The notes under the pieces were generated by a model. The model was not told where the DNA came from. It made no database searches and was given only the letters and a program-made list of their open reading frames with translations. A DNA stretch of 64,000 nucleotides, from contig NZ_FNZK01000008.1 in assembly GCF_900109225.1 (NCBI RefSeq), positions 98,817 to 162,816 on the forward strand. The letters are read 5' to 3'. The stretch is from Propionispira arboris. GTDB lineage: Bacteria > Bacillota > Negativicutes > Selenomonadales > Selenomonadaceae. Each line of letters starts with the position of its first letter. Within the stretch, counting starts at the first letter, position 1. The position numbers were made by a program, and so were the translations under genes. Positions 40,225 through 49,924 of the stretch are shown here, in pieces.

Positions 40225-43113
40225 ATGGTAAAGAACAATAAAGAAGAAATAAAAAAGTTGATTCTAAATGAAAAACCATTTGAGCCTTTATCTGATGAAA
40301 AAATTGCCAATACTCTGTCTATTTTGCGCGAAACTGTTACCGAGACCAGAAAATCTTTACGCATCATCAATTCGCGGGAACGGAAAAAGAAAAATATCCA
40401 AGACGCAATTTTGAAGATGCAGGAAAAAAATCCGGAAATTACGATTTCACAAATTATCATGAATTTTTCAATGCAAGGAATTGATTTGTCGAGAAAATAC
40501 ACAACAAGTATTTTAGCCGATGAAAAAACAAGTGAACTGGTCGTCGAAACAGTTAAAGAATTGACAGTAGAAGATCCCAAACAGGATTTTTCGAAACTAG
40601 TAGGTTTTGATTATAGTTTGGTTAAAAATATTCAACAGGCAAAAGCTGCGATCTTATACCCACCAGCTGGTTTGCCAACTTTGATTGTAGGCGAAAGCGG
40701 AACTGGAAAATCACTTTTTGCCGAGTGCATGTATCAATACGCTTTGAATAAAAAAGTACTTAAAGAAGATGCTCCCTTTGTATCGTTGAACTGCGCTGAT
40801 TATGCAGATAATCCACAGCTCTTACTTTCTATTTTATATGGTTATAAAAAAGGTGCTTTCACGGGAGCTGATCAAAATACAGAAGGTATGGTAGATGCAG
40901 CACAGGGTGGTGTTTTATTTTTGGATGAAATTCATCGCCTTCCCGCAAAAGGACAAGAAATGTTGTTTTCTATTTTGGACAAAGGAAAATTTAGACGGTT
41001 AGGGGAAACAAATGTAGAACACGAAGCCTCCGTTTATTTTATTGGTGCCACAACGGAAAATATCGAATCATCTTTATTGTTAACCTTTCGCAGACGTATT
41101 CCCATGATTATTGAACTCCCGAATTTGCGTAACCGATCCATTCAAGAAAAAGCCCAGTTAGTTTATGACTTTTTTCAGGAAGAAGCAAATAGAACTCAAT
41201 GCAAAATATTAGTAAAAAATAAAATATTGTCGGCCTTTGTTCTCAAAGAATACCAAGGTAATGTTGGGCAGCTGCGGAGTGAAATTCAAGTTACCTGTGC
41301 CAATGCTTATGTTGAAAAAATGAATAGTGATAAGACGGAAATTCATATCGATTTTAATGAACTCATTTATAACACTTTGTTTCAGAACAATCAGGGAACG
41401 GATAACCAACACAGCCGTTCGATTGTCTTTCAAGATATGCTCTTTGTGCCGCATATAACAGCGGCTAAGGTCAGTCATACCTATCCGATTTTTGAAGATA
41501 TTTACAAAAAAGTAGAATTGAAATATTATGAACTCAAAAAAATGGGGATTGATCCGGGTGAAATCGAAAAAATCATGTGGACTTTTGTTTTAAATAAATT
41601 TGATTTGATTCGATCCGAAGGTCATGCCGAAAATCAATTATTATCGCTTGATGAATTGAAATATTTAGTGGGCGAAAATATCAGTCAGACGATCAAATCC
41701 TTTTTTGATGAAATAACACAAGTGCATGCTGCTATCGAAATCAATAAAAAAGTATTAATTTATTTGGCTATTCATCTTAGTGAAGCTGTGAAGCGTATTA
41801 AATATGGACAGGAAATAATTAATCCAAACCTTGTGTATATTAAAGAAAATTTTGCTCACGAATATGATTTAGCGAGGCATTTGGTTCGAACGATTGAACA
41901 AAAGGAAAATGTGATAATTCCAGATGGGGAAATCGGTTTTATTGCCATGTATATCAAAGAGCTGTTACAGATTACCGATAAAAAAAATAAAGTTGCCATC
42001 ATTACAGTGTGTCATGGGAAAGTTGCTTCGGAAATGATTGCAGTTGTTAATCAACTGATGGGGGTAGATTTTCCAATTGCGATTGATATGCCATTTAATA
42101 CAAATCCTATTGAAATTTTTGAAAAAGTCATCAATATTGCCCAAACGATTAAAAGTGATAGTGGTATCTTGTTTTTTGTTGATATGGGGTCTTTGGTAAA
42201 CGTTGGCGACATTGTAACCAAACGAACGGGGATTAAGACCAGAACGATTGATCGCGTTGATATGGTTTCGGTTATGGAAGCGGTTCGGAAAATTTATATA
42301 GCGGATCAAAATGCTGAAGAAACGTTAGATGATATTTACTATGACATTGTAAGTACAAGATATTCTTATCCGATGTTATCGGTTAATGAGTCCAATAAAC
42401 CATCGTTGCTGCTTTGTCTGTGCTTGACGGGTCATGGTGTTGCGGTTAAAATAAAAGAGCTGTTAATAGAATATTATCCTAAATTAAAAATTTTATTATT
42501 AGGGATTATGGATGAAGACTTTACACTTCAGATCAATAAAATAAAGCAGCAATATAATATTATTGCTGCGGTTGGAACCATCAATCCACACATTAATGGC
42601 GTGAATTTTATCCCGTTTGAGAGTGGTTTTAGTTCAGATAAAAAACAATTTCTAGATTGTCTGGTCCGGCAGTATCAAAGCAATACATTAAAGTCTTTTT
42701 TGAAGGCTGAGTTAATTTTTCTCGACCAGGAATATGCGGATAAAAAATGTTTGCTGGAAACAATCGGCAGTCTCTTGTTTAATCGTGGTTATATAAAAAA
42801 TGAATTTATCACCTCATTGTTTGCTCGTGAAGAAATGGGCAGTACTATTTTTAAAAATGGTGTAGGCATTCCCCATGGATTGCCAGCTTTTGTTAAAGAA
42901 ACTGCGATTGTTTTTATTCGGCTGAAAAAACCAATTGTCTGGGATTCTTTTGACCATTTCGTTACGATGATCTGTCTGCCTGCTGTTAAAAAAGATGATG
43001 TTGCTACGATCAATGATTTATTTTTTAGTCTCAAAAATAAAGATGCTGTTCAGCAGCTCAATCAGGCAAAAGATGTCGGGGAGTTTATAGGGAAATTATG
43101 TCCGAAACAATAA
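40225..43113 (+). CDS. LevR-type sigma-54 activator with PRD and PTS-like domains
   Basis: 962 aa. An N-terminal region (1-125), an AAA+ domain with Walker A GESGTGKS (about 156) and a GAFTGA loop (about 210), a PRD (about 430-585), an EIIA-Man-like domain (from about 589, TVCHGKVASEM), an EIIB-like segment (from about 727, LCLCLTGHG), and a C-terminal EIIA-Fru-like domain with GVGIPHG (about 878-884). PTS-dependent phosphorylation of these domains should control activity, opening transcription from the sigma-54 promoter at 35848. AAGGAGG precedes the ATG. Confidence 0.9.
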   Translation: MVKNNKEEIKKLILNEKPFEPLSDEKIANTLSILRETVTETRKSLRIINSRERKKKNIQDAILKMQEKNPEITISQIIMNFSMQGIDLSRKYTTSILADEKTSELVVETVKELTVEDPKQDFSKLVGFDYSLVKNIQQAKAAILYPPAGLPTLIVGESGTGKSLFAECMYQYALNKKVLKEDAPFVSLNCADYADNPQLLLSILYGYKKGAFTGADQNTEGMVDAAQGGVLFLDEIHRLPAKGQEMLFSILDKGKFRRLGETNVEHEASVYFIGATTENIESSLLLTFRRRIPMIIELPNLRNRSIQEKAQLVYDFFQEEANRTQCKILVKNKILSAFVLKEYQGNVGQLRSEIQVTCANAYVEKMNSDKTEIHIDFNELIYNTLFQNNQGTDNQHSRSIVFQDMLFVPHITAAKVSHTYPIFEDIYKKVELKYYELKKMGIDPGEIEKIMWTFVLNKFDLIRSEGHAENQLLSLDELKYLVGENISQTIKSFFDEITQVHAAIEINKKVLIYLAIHLSEAVKRIKYGQEIINPNLVYIKENFAHEYDLARHLVRTIEQKENVIIPDGEIGFIAMYIKELLQITDKKNKVAIITVCHGKVASEMIAVVNQLMGVDFPIAIDMPFNTNPIEIFEKVINIAQTIKSDSGILFFVDMGSLVNVGDIVTKRTGIKTRTIDRVDMVSVMEAVRKIYIADQNAEETLDDIYYDIVSTRYSYPMLSVNESNKPSLLLCLCLTGHGVAVKIKELLIEYYPKLKILLLGIMDEDFTLQINKIKQQYNIIAAVGTINPHINGVNFIPFESGFSSDKKQFLDCLVRQYQSNTLKSFLKAELIFLDQEYADKKCLLETIGSLLFNRGYIKNEFITSLFAREEMGSTIFKNGVGIPHGLPAFVKETAIVFIRLKKPIVWDSFDHFVTMICLPAVKKDDVATINDLFFSLKNKDAVQQLNQAKDVGEFIGKLCPKQ

Positions 43114-43150
43114 GATGGGACTAATTAACTATTTGATAAATGTAGTACAC

Positions 43151-43190
43151 AATAGACAAGTTGTATTTAAGCATCTTGTCTATTTTTTTA
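43151..43190 (+). terminator. terminator after LevR-type gene
   Basis: Perfect 10-bp stem (43151-43160 with 43175-43184) followed by seven T. Confidence 0.8.
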
Positions 43191-43396
43191 TGCTCGAAAT
43201 CATTATTTTAAACGTTAGAAAATATGATATTCCAAAAGAATTGGAAAAATAAAGGCTTTTACTTTTTTGCAATATGATGTATCATATTATTAAAAGACTA
43301 AAGTCCCAACAATTTCCTTGGAAGTGGGAATATTGGGTATGGACTGAAGTCGGAGTAAAGAGAGATATTTGCAAGTTGGAGAGGAAGGATGTATTT

Positions 43397-44065
43397 ATGA
43401 GCATTCGCGCTAAAATTAGTGAGATTGTTTCATGCAAGGCGGATGCGGTTTGGTCTGTTGCAGATATAGCTTATTCTGATTATAAAAATGATTTTTCATG
43501 TGCAATTGTGATAGCGCAAAGATATAGTTATTTTTTAACGGAAGCGGAATATGACGAAGAAAAATATAATACTATATTACTTGAAACAACCAGAAATCTG
43601 AATAAAAAAATCGGCAGTTTAAAAATTTTATTGGACTCATATCAAATAAAAAATTATGTGCCTGCAGCGGTGCAAAATGATGAAATAAACCTTCGGGTCC
43701 CTTTTTCATTTAAAGAAGCGGCTGTCCATGCTGGACTTGGCTGGATTGGGAAAAGTGATGTTTTAGTTACAAAAAAATTTGGACCAAGGGTTCGCCTGGG
43801 GGCAATTCTTTTGGATTATCCTTTTTTGACTTGTGCAAAACCCATAAAAAAAAGTTTTTGCGGGGATTGTCAGGTCTGCATAAAAGCTTGTCCAGATCAA
43901 GCACTTTATGGAATTGACTGGAAACCTGGTCTAACCCGGGAAGATCTTATCGATTATAAATTATGCAATTTAAAACGCAGTGGATTTTTTATGGAATATG
44001 GTCGAAAGAGTGCCTGTGGTCATTGTATTTTAGTTTGTCCATGGGGACTTTCTAAATCTAAATAA
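43397..44065 (+). CDS. 4Fe-4S double-cluster protein (QueG-like C-terminal domain)
   Basis: 222 aa. Two ferredoxin-type motifs in the C-terminal half: CGDCQVCIKACP and CGHCILVCPWG, with an earlier AAVHAGLGWIGKSDVL typical of epoxyqueuosine-reductase relatives. It is much shorter than QueG (about 370 aa) and lacks its cobalamin-binding region, so it is a QueG-like electron-transfer or reductase protein of unknown substrate. The start at 43397 follows GAGGAAGGA. It stands alone between the two PTS islands. Confidence 0.75.
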   Translation: MSIRAKISEIVSCKADAVWSVADIAYSDYKNDFSCAIVIAQRYSYFLTEAEYDEEKYNTILLETTRNLNKKIGSLKILLDSYQIKNYVPAAVQNDEINLRVPFSFKEAAVHAGLGWIGKSDVLVTKKFGPRVRLGAILLDYPFLTCAKPIKKSFCGDCQVCIKACPDQALYGIDWKPGLTREDLIDYKLCNLKRSGFFMEYGRKSACGHCILVCPWGLSKSK

Positions 44066-44088
44066 AGAGAGCAAAGTTTTGATAATAA

Positions 44089-44138
44089 ATGTTGGGATAA
44101 GTAAAAAACAAATTACTTATTCCAACATATTTTTTTAC
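44089..44138 (+). terminator. terminator after 4Fe-4S gene
   Basis: 16-bp stem with one mismatch (44089-44104 with 44113-44128) followed by a T-run. Confidence 0.8.
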
Positions 44139-44375
44139 CTAAAAATAGAAAATAACGAGGGAAAATATTCTAGCTAAAAATTTATGGTGTTTTTTTTTAA
44201 CGCGTGATACAAAAATTTTAGCATTAAATGGGTATATATCTAGCACACTTGCATACTAAAATGTCCCTTATATTAGACATGGTTTAGTATTTCTGAAATT
44301 TTAAAAATAAATTATAATAACCTTGTAAGTTAGAAAGAGCATATAGTCGGCATATCGTATATGGAGGATATAAAT
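44139..44375 (+). other. leader of the BglG-type regulator gene
   Basis: About 237 AT-rich bases without a gene. TATAAT-like hexamers occur near 44312-44320. No RAT antiterminator site or sigma-54 element with correct spacing was found. Confidence 0.3.
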
Positions 44376-45884
44376 ATGGTACAAGAATTCTTGTCGACAC
44401 GTGAGAAAAAAATTTTGACAGCCTTATTAAAGGTCAATGGTTATCTCACTAGTATTGAATTATCAGAAATATTGAATGTTTCTGATAAAACAATACATCG
44501 TGATTTGCAATCAATAAGGTATAAATTTGGCTGCCAAAGTATAGTGCAGTACAAGCGTGGTAAAGGGTATTGTATAGATCCTATTAGTGACATAAACACT
44601 GTTTTGGGTTTGTCCAAACAGCAGGCAGGTTTTTTTGGTATTGATGTTGAGATGAGGCGCAGAAATATTATGATTTTGTTATTGTTACAGGCACCAATAG
44701 AAACATCAATCAATAAATTAGCTGAGATTTATTTCATTAGCAATGCATCAATTGTAAATGATTTAAGCATTATAGAAGCTGAGTTGAAACAATATAGCTT
44801 ATCTCTTGTACGATCACACAATGGAACTCATATAGATGGCAGTGAGTATAACATTCGTAACCTGTTGATGCAAATGTTTAATCAATTTCCGATGAATAGT
44901 GCACAGCCCCTGCTATATGAGAATACAGATACAGCAATGGATCATGATTTATATACGTTTTTTTCACATAAGGATATAAGTTTTGTTAAATTATTGCTGG
45001 ATCGTGTAGAACAGATTTTATGCGGCAAAATAAAGGATCCATATTATATCAATATATTTACACATGTTTTAATTCTTATTAAGCGTTTGGAAAATAATGA
45101 ACATACGGTAAATAAGGGAAATGACGAGAATGGAAATTATAAAGATAAAGTTATATTTAATTGCACATCGATGGTTGTTCAGGAAATAGGAAAGTATATG
45201 AATCATACCATACCTACAAATGAATTTTTTTACATTTACCAGTATTTTTATTCATCACGTATAGATCCTGAAAATGACAATAATCCATTAAAATTGGAAG
45301 AAAATAATGATGAAGAGAAAGGCTTTGTGAAGGATTTATTAAAACGCGTGTCGACGGAAGTGAAAAACGATTTTTCAAATGATTTTAGTTTACAACAGGC
45401 ATTATTGCTTCATATTAGACCGCTTACAAAACGTATAGAAAGTAAAATATTTATTTCGAATCCCCTTAAAGATGATATAAAAAGAGATTTCCCCCAAGTA
45501 TTCAAGGCAGTAAAACAAGCCTTGGAAAAACAAAACTTAAAGCTTGCTTTTCGAAATTTAAGCGATAACGAAATAAGTTATATCGTAGTATATTTTCAGT
45601 CTGCTTTAGAAAAAAAAGCGCAACAGAAGCGAGTTGTAATTGTTTGCTCCAGCGGTGTCGGAACATCACATTTATTGGCGGCACGTGTAAAACGCACCTT
45701 TCCCGACTGGAAAATTGTTGATATTGTTTCGGCAAGCAGAGTACAAAAATTTAGCCCCCATCAGGTTGATATTATTCTTACTACGGTAAAACTTGAAAAA
45801 CAGAATATTCCGTCCATTCTTGTGAGTTCTATATTTAATACAATCGATGCAGTCAAAGTAAAGCAAGCTTTAAATCTAATTTAG
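44376..45884 (+). CDS. BglG/MtlR-type PRD transcriptional regulator
   Basis: 502 aa. N-terminal HTH (about 8-60), an Mga-like second HTH (about 80-150), two PRDs (about 165-400), and a GatB-like EIIB domain with VCSSGVGTSH near 423-432. The C-terminal EIIA domain often present in this class is absent; a free EIIA is encoded immediately downstream. The start at 44376 has TGGAGG upstream. It probably activates the following PTS and sugar-metabolism genes in response to PTS phosphorylation state. Confidence 0.85.
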   Translation: MVQEFLSTREKKILTALLKVNGYLTSIELSEILNVSDKTIHRDLQSIRYKFGCQSIVQYKRGKGYCIDPISDINTVLGLSKQQAGFFGIDVEMRRRNIMILLLLQAPIETSINKLAEIYFISNASIVNDLSIIEAELKQYSLSLVRSHNGTHIDGSEYNIRNLLMQMFNQFPMNSAQPLLYENTDTAMDHDLYTFFSHKDISFVKLLLDRVEQILCGKIKDPYYINIFTHVLILIKRLENNEHTVNKGNDENGNYKDKVIFNCTSMVVQEIGKYMNHTIPTNEFFYIYQYFYSSRIDPENDNNPLKLEENNDEEKGFVKDLLKRVSTEVKNDFSNDFSLQQALLLHIRPLTKRIESKIFISNPLKDDIKRDFPQVFKAVKQALEKQNLKLAFRNLSDNEISYIVVYFQSALEKKAQQKRVVIVCSSGVGTSHLLAARVKRTFPDWKIVDIVSASRVQKFSPHQVDIILTTVKLEKQNIPSILVSSIFNTIDAVKVKQALNLI

Positions 45885-45896
45885 GAGGAATGAATT

Positions 45897-46355
45897 ATGA
45901 ACATTGAAACAATTTTGAATAAAAATTTAATTAATCTAAACATGCAAGCAAATACGAAAGATGAAGCTATAAAGGAACTTACGGATTTACTATACAAAGC
46001 TGGGAATGTGAAAGATGAAGATGCCTTTATAAAAGATGTTTATAACCGCGAAGCGGAAGGAAAGACTGGTTTAGGCAATCATATTGCTATTCCACATGGT
46101 AAGTCGGATGCAGTCAATGTTACATCAATTGCAGTTGGAAGGACCAAGAATGATTTGATATGGGAATCTTATGATAATTTACCGGTGCATGTAGTTATTT
46201 TATTTGCAGTAAGAAATGTTGACAAAACTACAGTGCACTTAAAGTTGTTGTCACAAGTTGCAATTGCGTTATCGGATGAAGAGATATTTGATAAATTACT
46301 TACTACAAATGATAAGGGCGAAGTGATTTATTTACTATCCAATAAAATACAGTAA
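45897..46355 (+). CDS. PTS EIIA, fructose type
   Basis: 152 aa. The phosphorylation His is in HIAIPHGKSDAV (about residue 65). TAGGAGG precedes the ATG, 12 bp after the regulator stop. It feeds the EIIB encoded next and may also phosphorylate the BglG-type regulator, which lacks its own EIIA. Confidence 0.9.
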   Translation: MNIETILNKNLINLNMQANTKDEAIKELTDLLYKAGNVKDEDAFIKDVYNREAEGKTGLGNHIAIPHGKSDAVNVTSIAVGRTKNDLIWESYDNLPVHVVILFAVRNVDKTTVHLKLLSQVAIALSDEEIFDKLLTTNDKGEVIYLLSNKIQ

Positions 46356-46376
46356 AAAATGAAAGGAGCAATACGT

Positions 46377-46400
46377 ATGCTTATACCTGGATTCGTATGA
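46377..46400 (+). CDS. seven-codon mini-ORF with strong ribosome site
   Basis: ATG at 46377, preceded by GAAAGGAGC with good spacing, encodes MLIPGFV and stops at 46400. It lies in the 97-nt gap between EIIA and EIIB genes. It may be a vestige or a translation-tuning leader; there is no evidence of function. Confidence 0.25.
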   Translation: MLIPGFV

Positions 46401-46452
46401 TCAAATGTTTAGAAGTTGCAGACTAAAAAAGTAGGAAAGGACAGATGAAACC

Positions 46453-46764
46453 ATGAATATTATTGGAATTGCGGCATGTGTTGCGGGAATTGCTCACACG
46501 TATATTGCCAAAGAAAAACTGACAAAGGCTGCTGAGAAAAGAGGCCATACAATTCATATAGAAACGCAGGGACAGATTGGCACAGAAGATGAACTTACTG
46601 CTGAACAGATAAAAATATCAGATGTGGTTATTTTAGCAGTAGATACATCGATTAAAGGACGTGATCGTTTTGCAGGAAAAAAAATAGTCGAGGTTTCCAC
46701 AGAGGTAGTAATTCATTCAGCCGGAAATTTGATTAAGCATATTGAAGAGAATATTAAAGCTTAG
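46453..46764 (+). CDS. PTS EIIB, fructose type
   Basis: 103 aa. The active-site motif reads ACVAGIAHTYIA, where the family usually has ACPTGIAHTFMA; the Cys and GIAHT are kept but Pro-Thr is replaced by Val-Ala. It accepts phosphate from EIIA and phosphorylates the incoming sugar, normally at C1 in this class. Confidence 0.9.
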   Translation: MNIIGIAACVAGIAHTYIAKEKLTKAAEKRGHTIHIETQGQIGTEDELTAEQIKISDVVILAVDTSIKGRDRFAGKKIVEVSTEVVIHSAGNLIKHIEENIKA

Positions 46765-46797
46765 TTTAGTAAGAAAAGTTGAAAGGATGATATTATT

Positions 46798-47874
46798 TTG
46801 AAAAATCTAAATATAAAGAAAAATCTAATGACAGCAATATCTTATTTGATTCCATTTGTTTGTTGTTCTGGTATGCTGATGGTTATCGGTAACATTAGTG
46901 GAGGACAGGGCATCAAGGATTTTAATGGAAGTATGTCGGTCGCAGATGTTTTATTTACGTTAGGTGGAGATGGATTAGGCCTTTTAGCGGTATTTATTTC
47001 GATGTTTATCTCTTATGCTATAGCTGATAGAGCAGGTATTGTACCAGGGTTTTTACTTGGTATCTTATGTAAGGAATATGGTTATGGATTTTTAGGTGGG
47101 CTTTTTGCAGGGTTTATGACAGGCTATTTAGCAAATTATCTTAAAAATGCAATTAGGCTGCCTGCTTGGTTTGAAGGAATTAAACCAATGCTTATACTGC
47201 CGTTTCTTACGACATTAATCGTTGCGCTTCTTATGCGCTATGTGGTGGGAATTCCAATTCATGCTTTACAGGATTTCATAGGTTATACGCTCACTAGCAT
47301 GCAGGGCGGCTCTATCATTGTACTTGGAATTGTTGTTGGTATATTGTCAGCTGTTGATTATGGTGGACCAATTAATAAGGTTGTATTTGTTTTTTGCTTA
47401 GGTTTAGTTTCAGAAGGCTACACGACGCCGATGAATGCTTTGATTTCTGCTTCCATGATTGCACCATTAGGTCTTACTATTTGTTATTTTTTGAGTCGGC
47501 TGTTTAAACGCGACATATTTTCTGATGAAGAAGCCAATGCTTTGAAAAGTGCATTTATTATGGGATGCTGCCAAATTACAGAAGGATCTTACCCGATTAT
47601 TCTTAATGATTTAATACGAATTACAATTTGTACAGCGATTGGTGCTGCGGTAAATGGAGCACTGGTATTCTATTGGGATTGCACTAACCCCATTGTTTGG
47701 GGAGGATTCTTTACGCTTCCAGGGCAAAATCATCCGGGACTTTGGGTTGCAGCACTGCTTATTGGTTCATTGGTATTTTCTATAATTTGCCTTTTGCTAA
47801 AGAGAAAACCGGTAACAAAAGAAAATGACGATGAGCAGGAATTGAATTTATCAAATGTTAAGATTTCGGGTTAA
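46798..47874 (+). CDS. PTS EIIC, fructose type
   Basis: 358 aa with about nine hydrophobic segments. VPGFLLGILCKEYGYGFLGGLFAGFMTGYL is the family's conserved region. The start is TTG at 46798, supported by GAAAGGATGA upstream and by the KNLNIKKNLMTAISYLIPFV N-terminus typical of FruA-type EIIC. It forms the sugar channel of island B. Confidence 0.85.
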   Translation: MKNLNIKKNLMTAISYLIPFVCCSGMLMVIGNISGGQGIKDFNGSMSVADVLFTLGGDGLGLLAVFISMFISYAIADRAGIVPGFLLGILCKEYGYGFLGGLFAGFMTGYLANYLKNAIRLPAWFEGIKPMLILPFLTTLIVALLMRYVVGIPIHALQDFIGYTLTSMQGGSIIVLGIVVGILSAVDYGGPINKVVFVFCLGLVSEGYTTPMNALISASMIAPLGLTICYFLSRLFKRDIFSDEEANALKSAFIMGCCQITEGSYPIILNDLIRITICTAIGAAVNGALVFYWDCTNPIVWGGFFTLPGQNHPGLWVAALLIGSLVFSIICLLLKRKPVTKENDDEQELNLSNVKISG

Positions 47875-47961
47875 TCAATATTCAATATTATTATATAGTG
47901 ATTTCATATAAAGAATGGAGCTGGTCTCTTCTTATGTGAAATCCGAAAGGGGATTTTAATT

Positions 47962-48831
47962 ATGTTAATATCTATGTCAAAAATGCTTAAGGTTGCCAAA
48001 AAAGGTCATTTTGCGGTAGGGGCATTTAATGTTTCTTCCAGCATGCTCATGCGTGCTGTGGTTGAAGAAGCAGAAGCTACGCAAACACCGGCAATCATTG
48101 CAATTCATCCAGATGAGCTGCAATTTATTACCAATGAATTTATTGCTTATGTATTGGAAAAAATTCATAGAAGTCCAATTCCCTTCGTTTTGCATCTGGA
48201 TCATGGTGGGTCGCTTGCAGATGTGGAACGGGCGGTACATGCTGGCTTTAATTCGGTAATGATTGATGGTTCAAAACTACCATATGAGAAAAATATTGCT
48301 TTAGTTAAGCAAGTTGTTGATTTGATGCATCCAATTGGTGTAGCGGTTGAAGGAGAACTTGGAACGATTGGCGATACAGGCAACTCTATTGAAGGTGGTG
48401 CGACGAAAGTAATTTATACAAACCCGGAACAGGCCGTAAATTTTATTGAAAAAACAGGTGCTGACTCTTTGGCCGTTGCAATCGGCACGGCACATGGTAT
48501 TTATCCAAAAGGGTTTAAGCCTGCGCTGCAAATGAATATTTTACGAGACATTGTAGAACGTACGGATTCACCGCTTGTTCTTCATGGAGGTTCAGCGAAT
48601 CCAGACAATGAAATCGCACAAGCGGTTACGATAGGCATCCAAAAAATTAATATTTCCAGCGATATTAAGCATGCATTTTATGTAAAGTGTCGTGAAGTAT
48701 TAAAAAATCAAGAATTGCGTGAACCTAATCAGATTTATCCAAAATGTATTGAAGCTACTAAGCATGTAGTTAGACAGAAAATGCAATTGTTTAACTCTAT
48801 TGGTAAAAGTTCTAACTATTTTGCCGAGTAG
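47962..48831 (+). CDS. class II ketose-bisphosphate aldolase
   Basis: 289 aa of the FbaA/GatY family. HLDHGG (zinc His), VEGELGTIGD, and VLHGGSANPDNEI are present. It cleaves the phosphorylated ketose produced by the PTS/isomerase steps. GAAAGGGG precedes the ATG. It is the second such aldolase in the window; the loop after VLHG differs (GSANP versus CSGTG at 39279-40112), suggesting a different substrate. Confidence 0.85.
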   Translation: MLISMSKMLKVAKKGHFAVGAFNVSSSMLMRAVVEEAEATQTPAIIAIHPDELQFITNEFIAYVLEKIHRSPIPFVLHLDHGGSLADVERAVHAGFNSVMIDGSKLPYEKNIALVKQVVDLMHPIGVAVEGELGTIGDTGNSIEGGATKVIYTNPEQAVNFIEKTGADSLAVAIGTAHGIYPKGFKPALQMNILRDIVERTDSPLVLHGGSANPDNEIAQAVTIGIQKINISSDIKHAFYVKCREVLKNQELREPNQIYPKCIEATKHVVRQKMQLFNSIGKSSNYFAE

Positions 48832-48858
48832 TAAAAATAGTAAAAGTGGTGAAACGGA

Positions 48859-49899
48859 TTGATAACGAATCAGAAGATTGGACAATTTAAAGGGAAAGAT
48901 GTATATGCATATACTTTGACAAATCAAAATGGCATGTCATTAACAGCATTAAACTATGGCTGTGTAGTAAAAGAAATTCTTTTTATGGATAAAAACAAAA
49001 AAAAGAAAAATTGTGTACTCAGCTATAAAGACTTTGAAATGTATGAAAAAAATCCAATGTTTTTAGGAGCGACTATAGGCCGTGTTGCGGGCAGAATAAA
49101 AAATGCGGAATGTATTTTACCAAATGGCAAAAAATGTATTTTTGAAAAAAATGATGGAAATCAGCATCTTCATGGTGGAGAAAACGGCTTTTATCATCAA
49201 TTTTGGAATGTACAAACAAAGAGTGAGAATGGAAGAGACCATATTATTTTTACTCGCAACGAAAAGGCTCATGACGGTTATCCGGGCAATTTGATAGTTT
49301 GTGTTAGTTATACTTTAGATGATCGAAACACATGGACTATAAACTATCATGTTGAATCTGATGAAATTAGCTTATGTAATATGACAAATCACAGCTATTT
49401 TCATCTTGATGATGATGATACGATTGACAAACATCTATTATATATTGATGCGGATCAAGCTCTGGAAGTCGATAAAGAAACAATGGCTACAGGAAAATAT
49501 CTTTATGCTAAAACAGATCCTGCTTTTGATTTTTTGTTTCCCAGAGAGATCGGAACATATTTTTCTACAGGTCATTCACAACTTTCGCTGGTTGGAGGAG
49601 GATATGACCATGCGTTTCAGTTAAATAAAAAGGGAAAAGATGAAATTAGGTGTTATTCTTTAAAAAGTCGGATAGAAATCAGCGTAAGAACTACGGAAGA
49701 AGCCGTCGTTGTTTATACATGTAACAATGTCGATCCAACTGTACAGCTGGAAAACGGAGAAGCACGTCGCTATGGTGCGATAACTCTGGAAACGCAAGCA
49801 CTGCCAGATAGAATCCATAGTGATAAACCGGGGCTGATTATTGTTTATCCTGACAAGCCCTATGATAGTCAGACAACCTATACATTTTCATTAATTTAA
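48859..49899 (+). CDS. galM: aldose 1-epimerase (GalM family)
   Basis: 346 aa. Interconverts alpha and beta anomers of an aldose. The start is TTG at 48859, giving ITNQKIGQFKGKDVYAYTL, which aligns with the usual GalM N-terminus; the ribosome site is weak. Catalytic features: the NHSYFHL histidine and the late ETQALPD glutamate region. It suggests that a free aldose is handled in this pathway. Confidence 0.85.
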   Translation: MITNQKIGQFKGKDVYAYTLTNQNGMSLTALNYGCVVKEILFMDKNKKKKNCVLSYKDFEMYEKNPMFLGATIGRVAGRIKNAECILPNGKKCIFEKNDGNQHLHGGENGFYHQFWNVQTKSENGRDHIIFTRNEKAHDGYPGNLIVCVSYTLDDRNTWTINYHVESDEISLCNMTNHSYFHLDDDDTIDKHLLYIDADQALEVDKETMATGKYLYAKTDPAFDFLFPREIGTYFSTGHSQLSLVGGGYDHAFQLNKKGKDEIRCYSLKSRIEISVRTTEEAVVVYTCNNVDPTVQLENGEARRYGAITLETQALPDRIHSDKPGLIIVYPDKPYDSQTTYTFSLI

Positions 49900-49924
49900 T
49901 CATAAATTTTAGGGGGATTTTTTT

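Noticed and set aside
44225..44260. Possible sigma-54 element TAGCAC...TTGC before the BglG-type gene
   Set aside because: The GC blocks are 2-3 nt too close and the invariant GG is absent.
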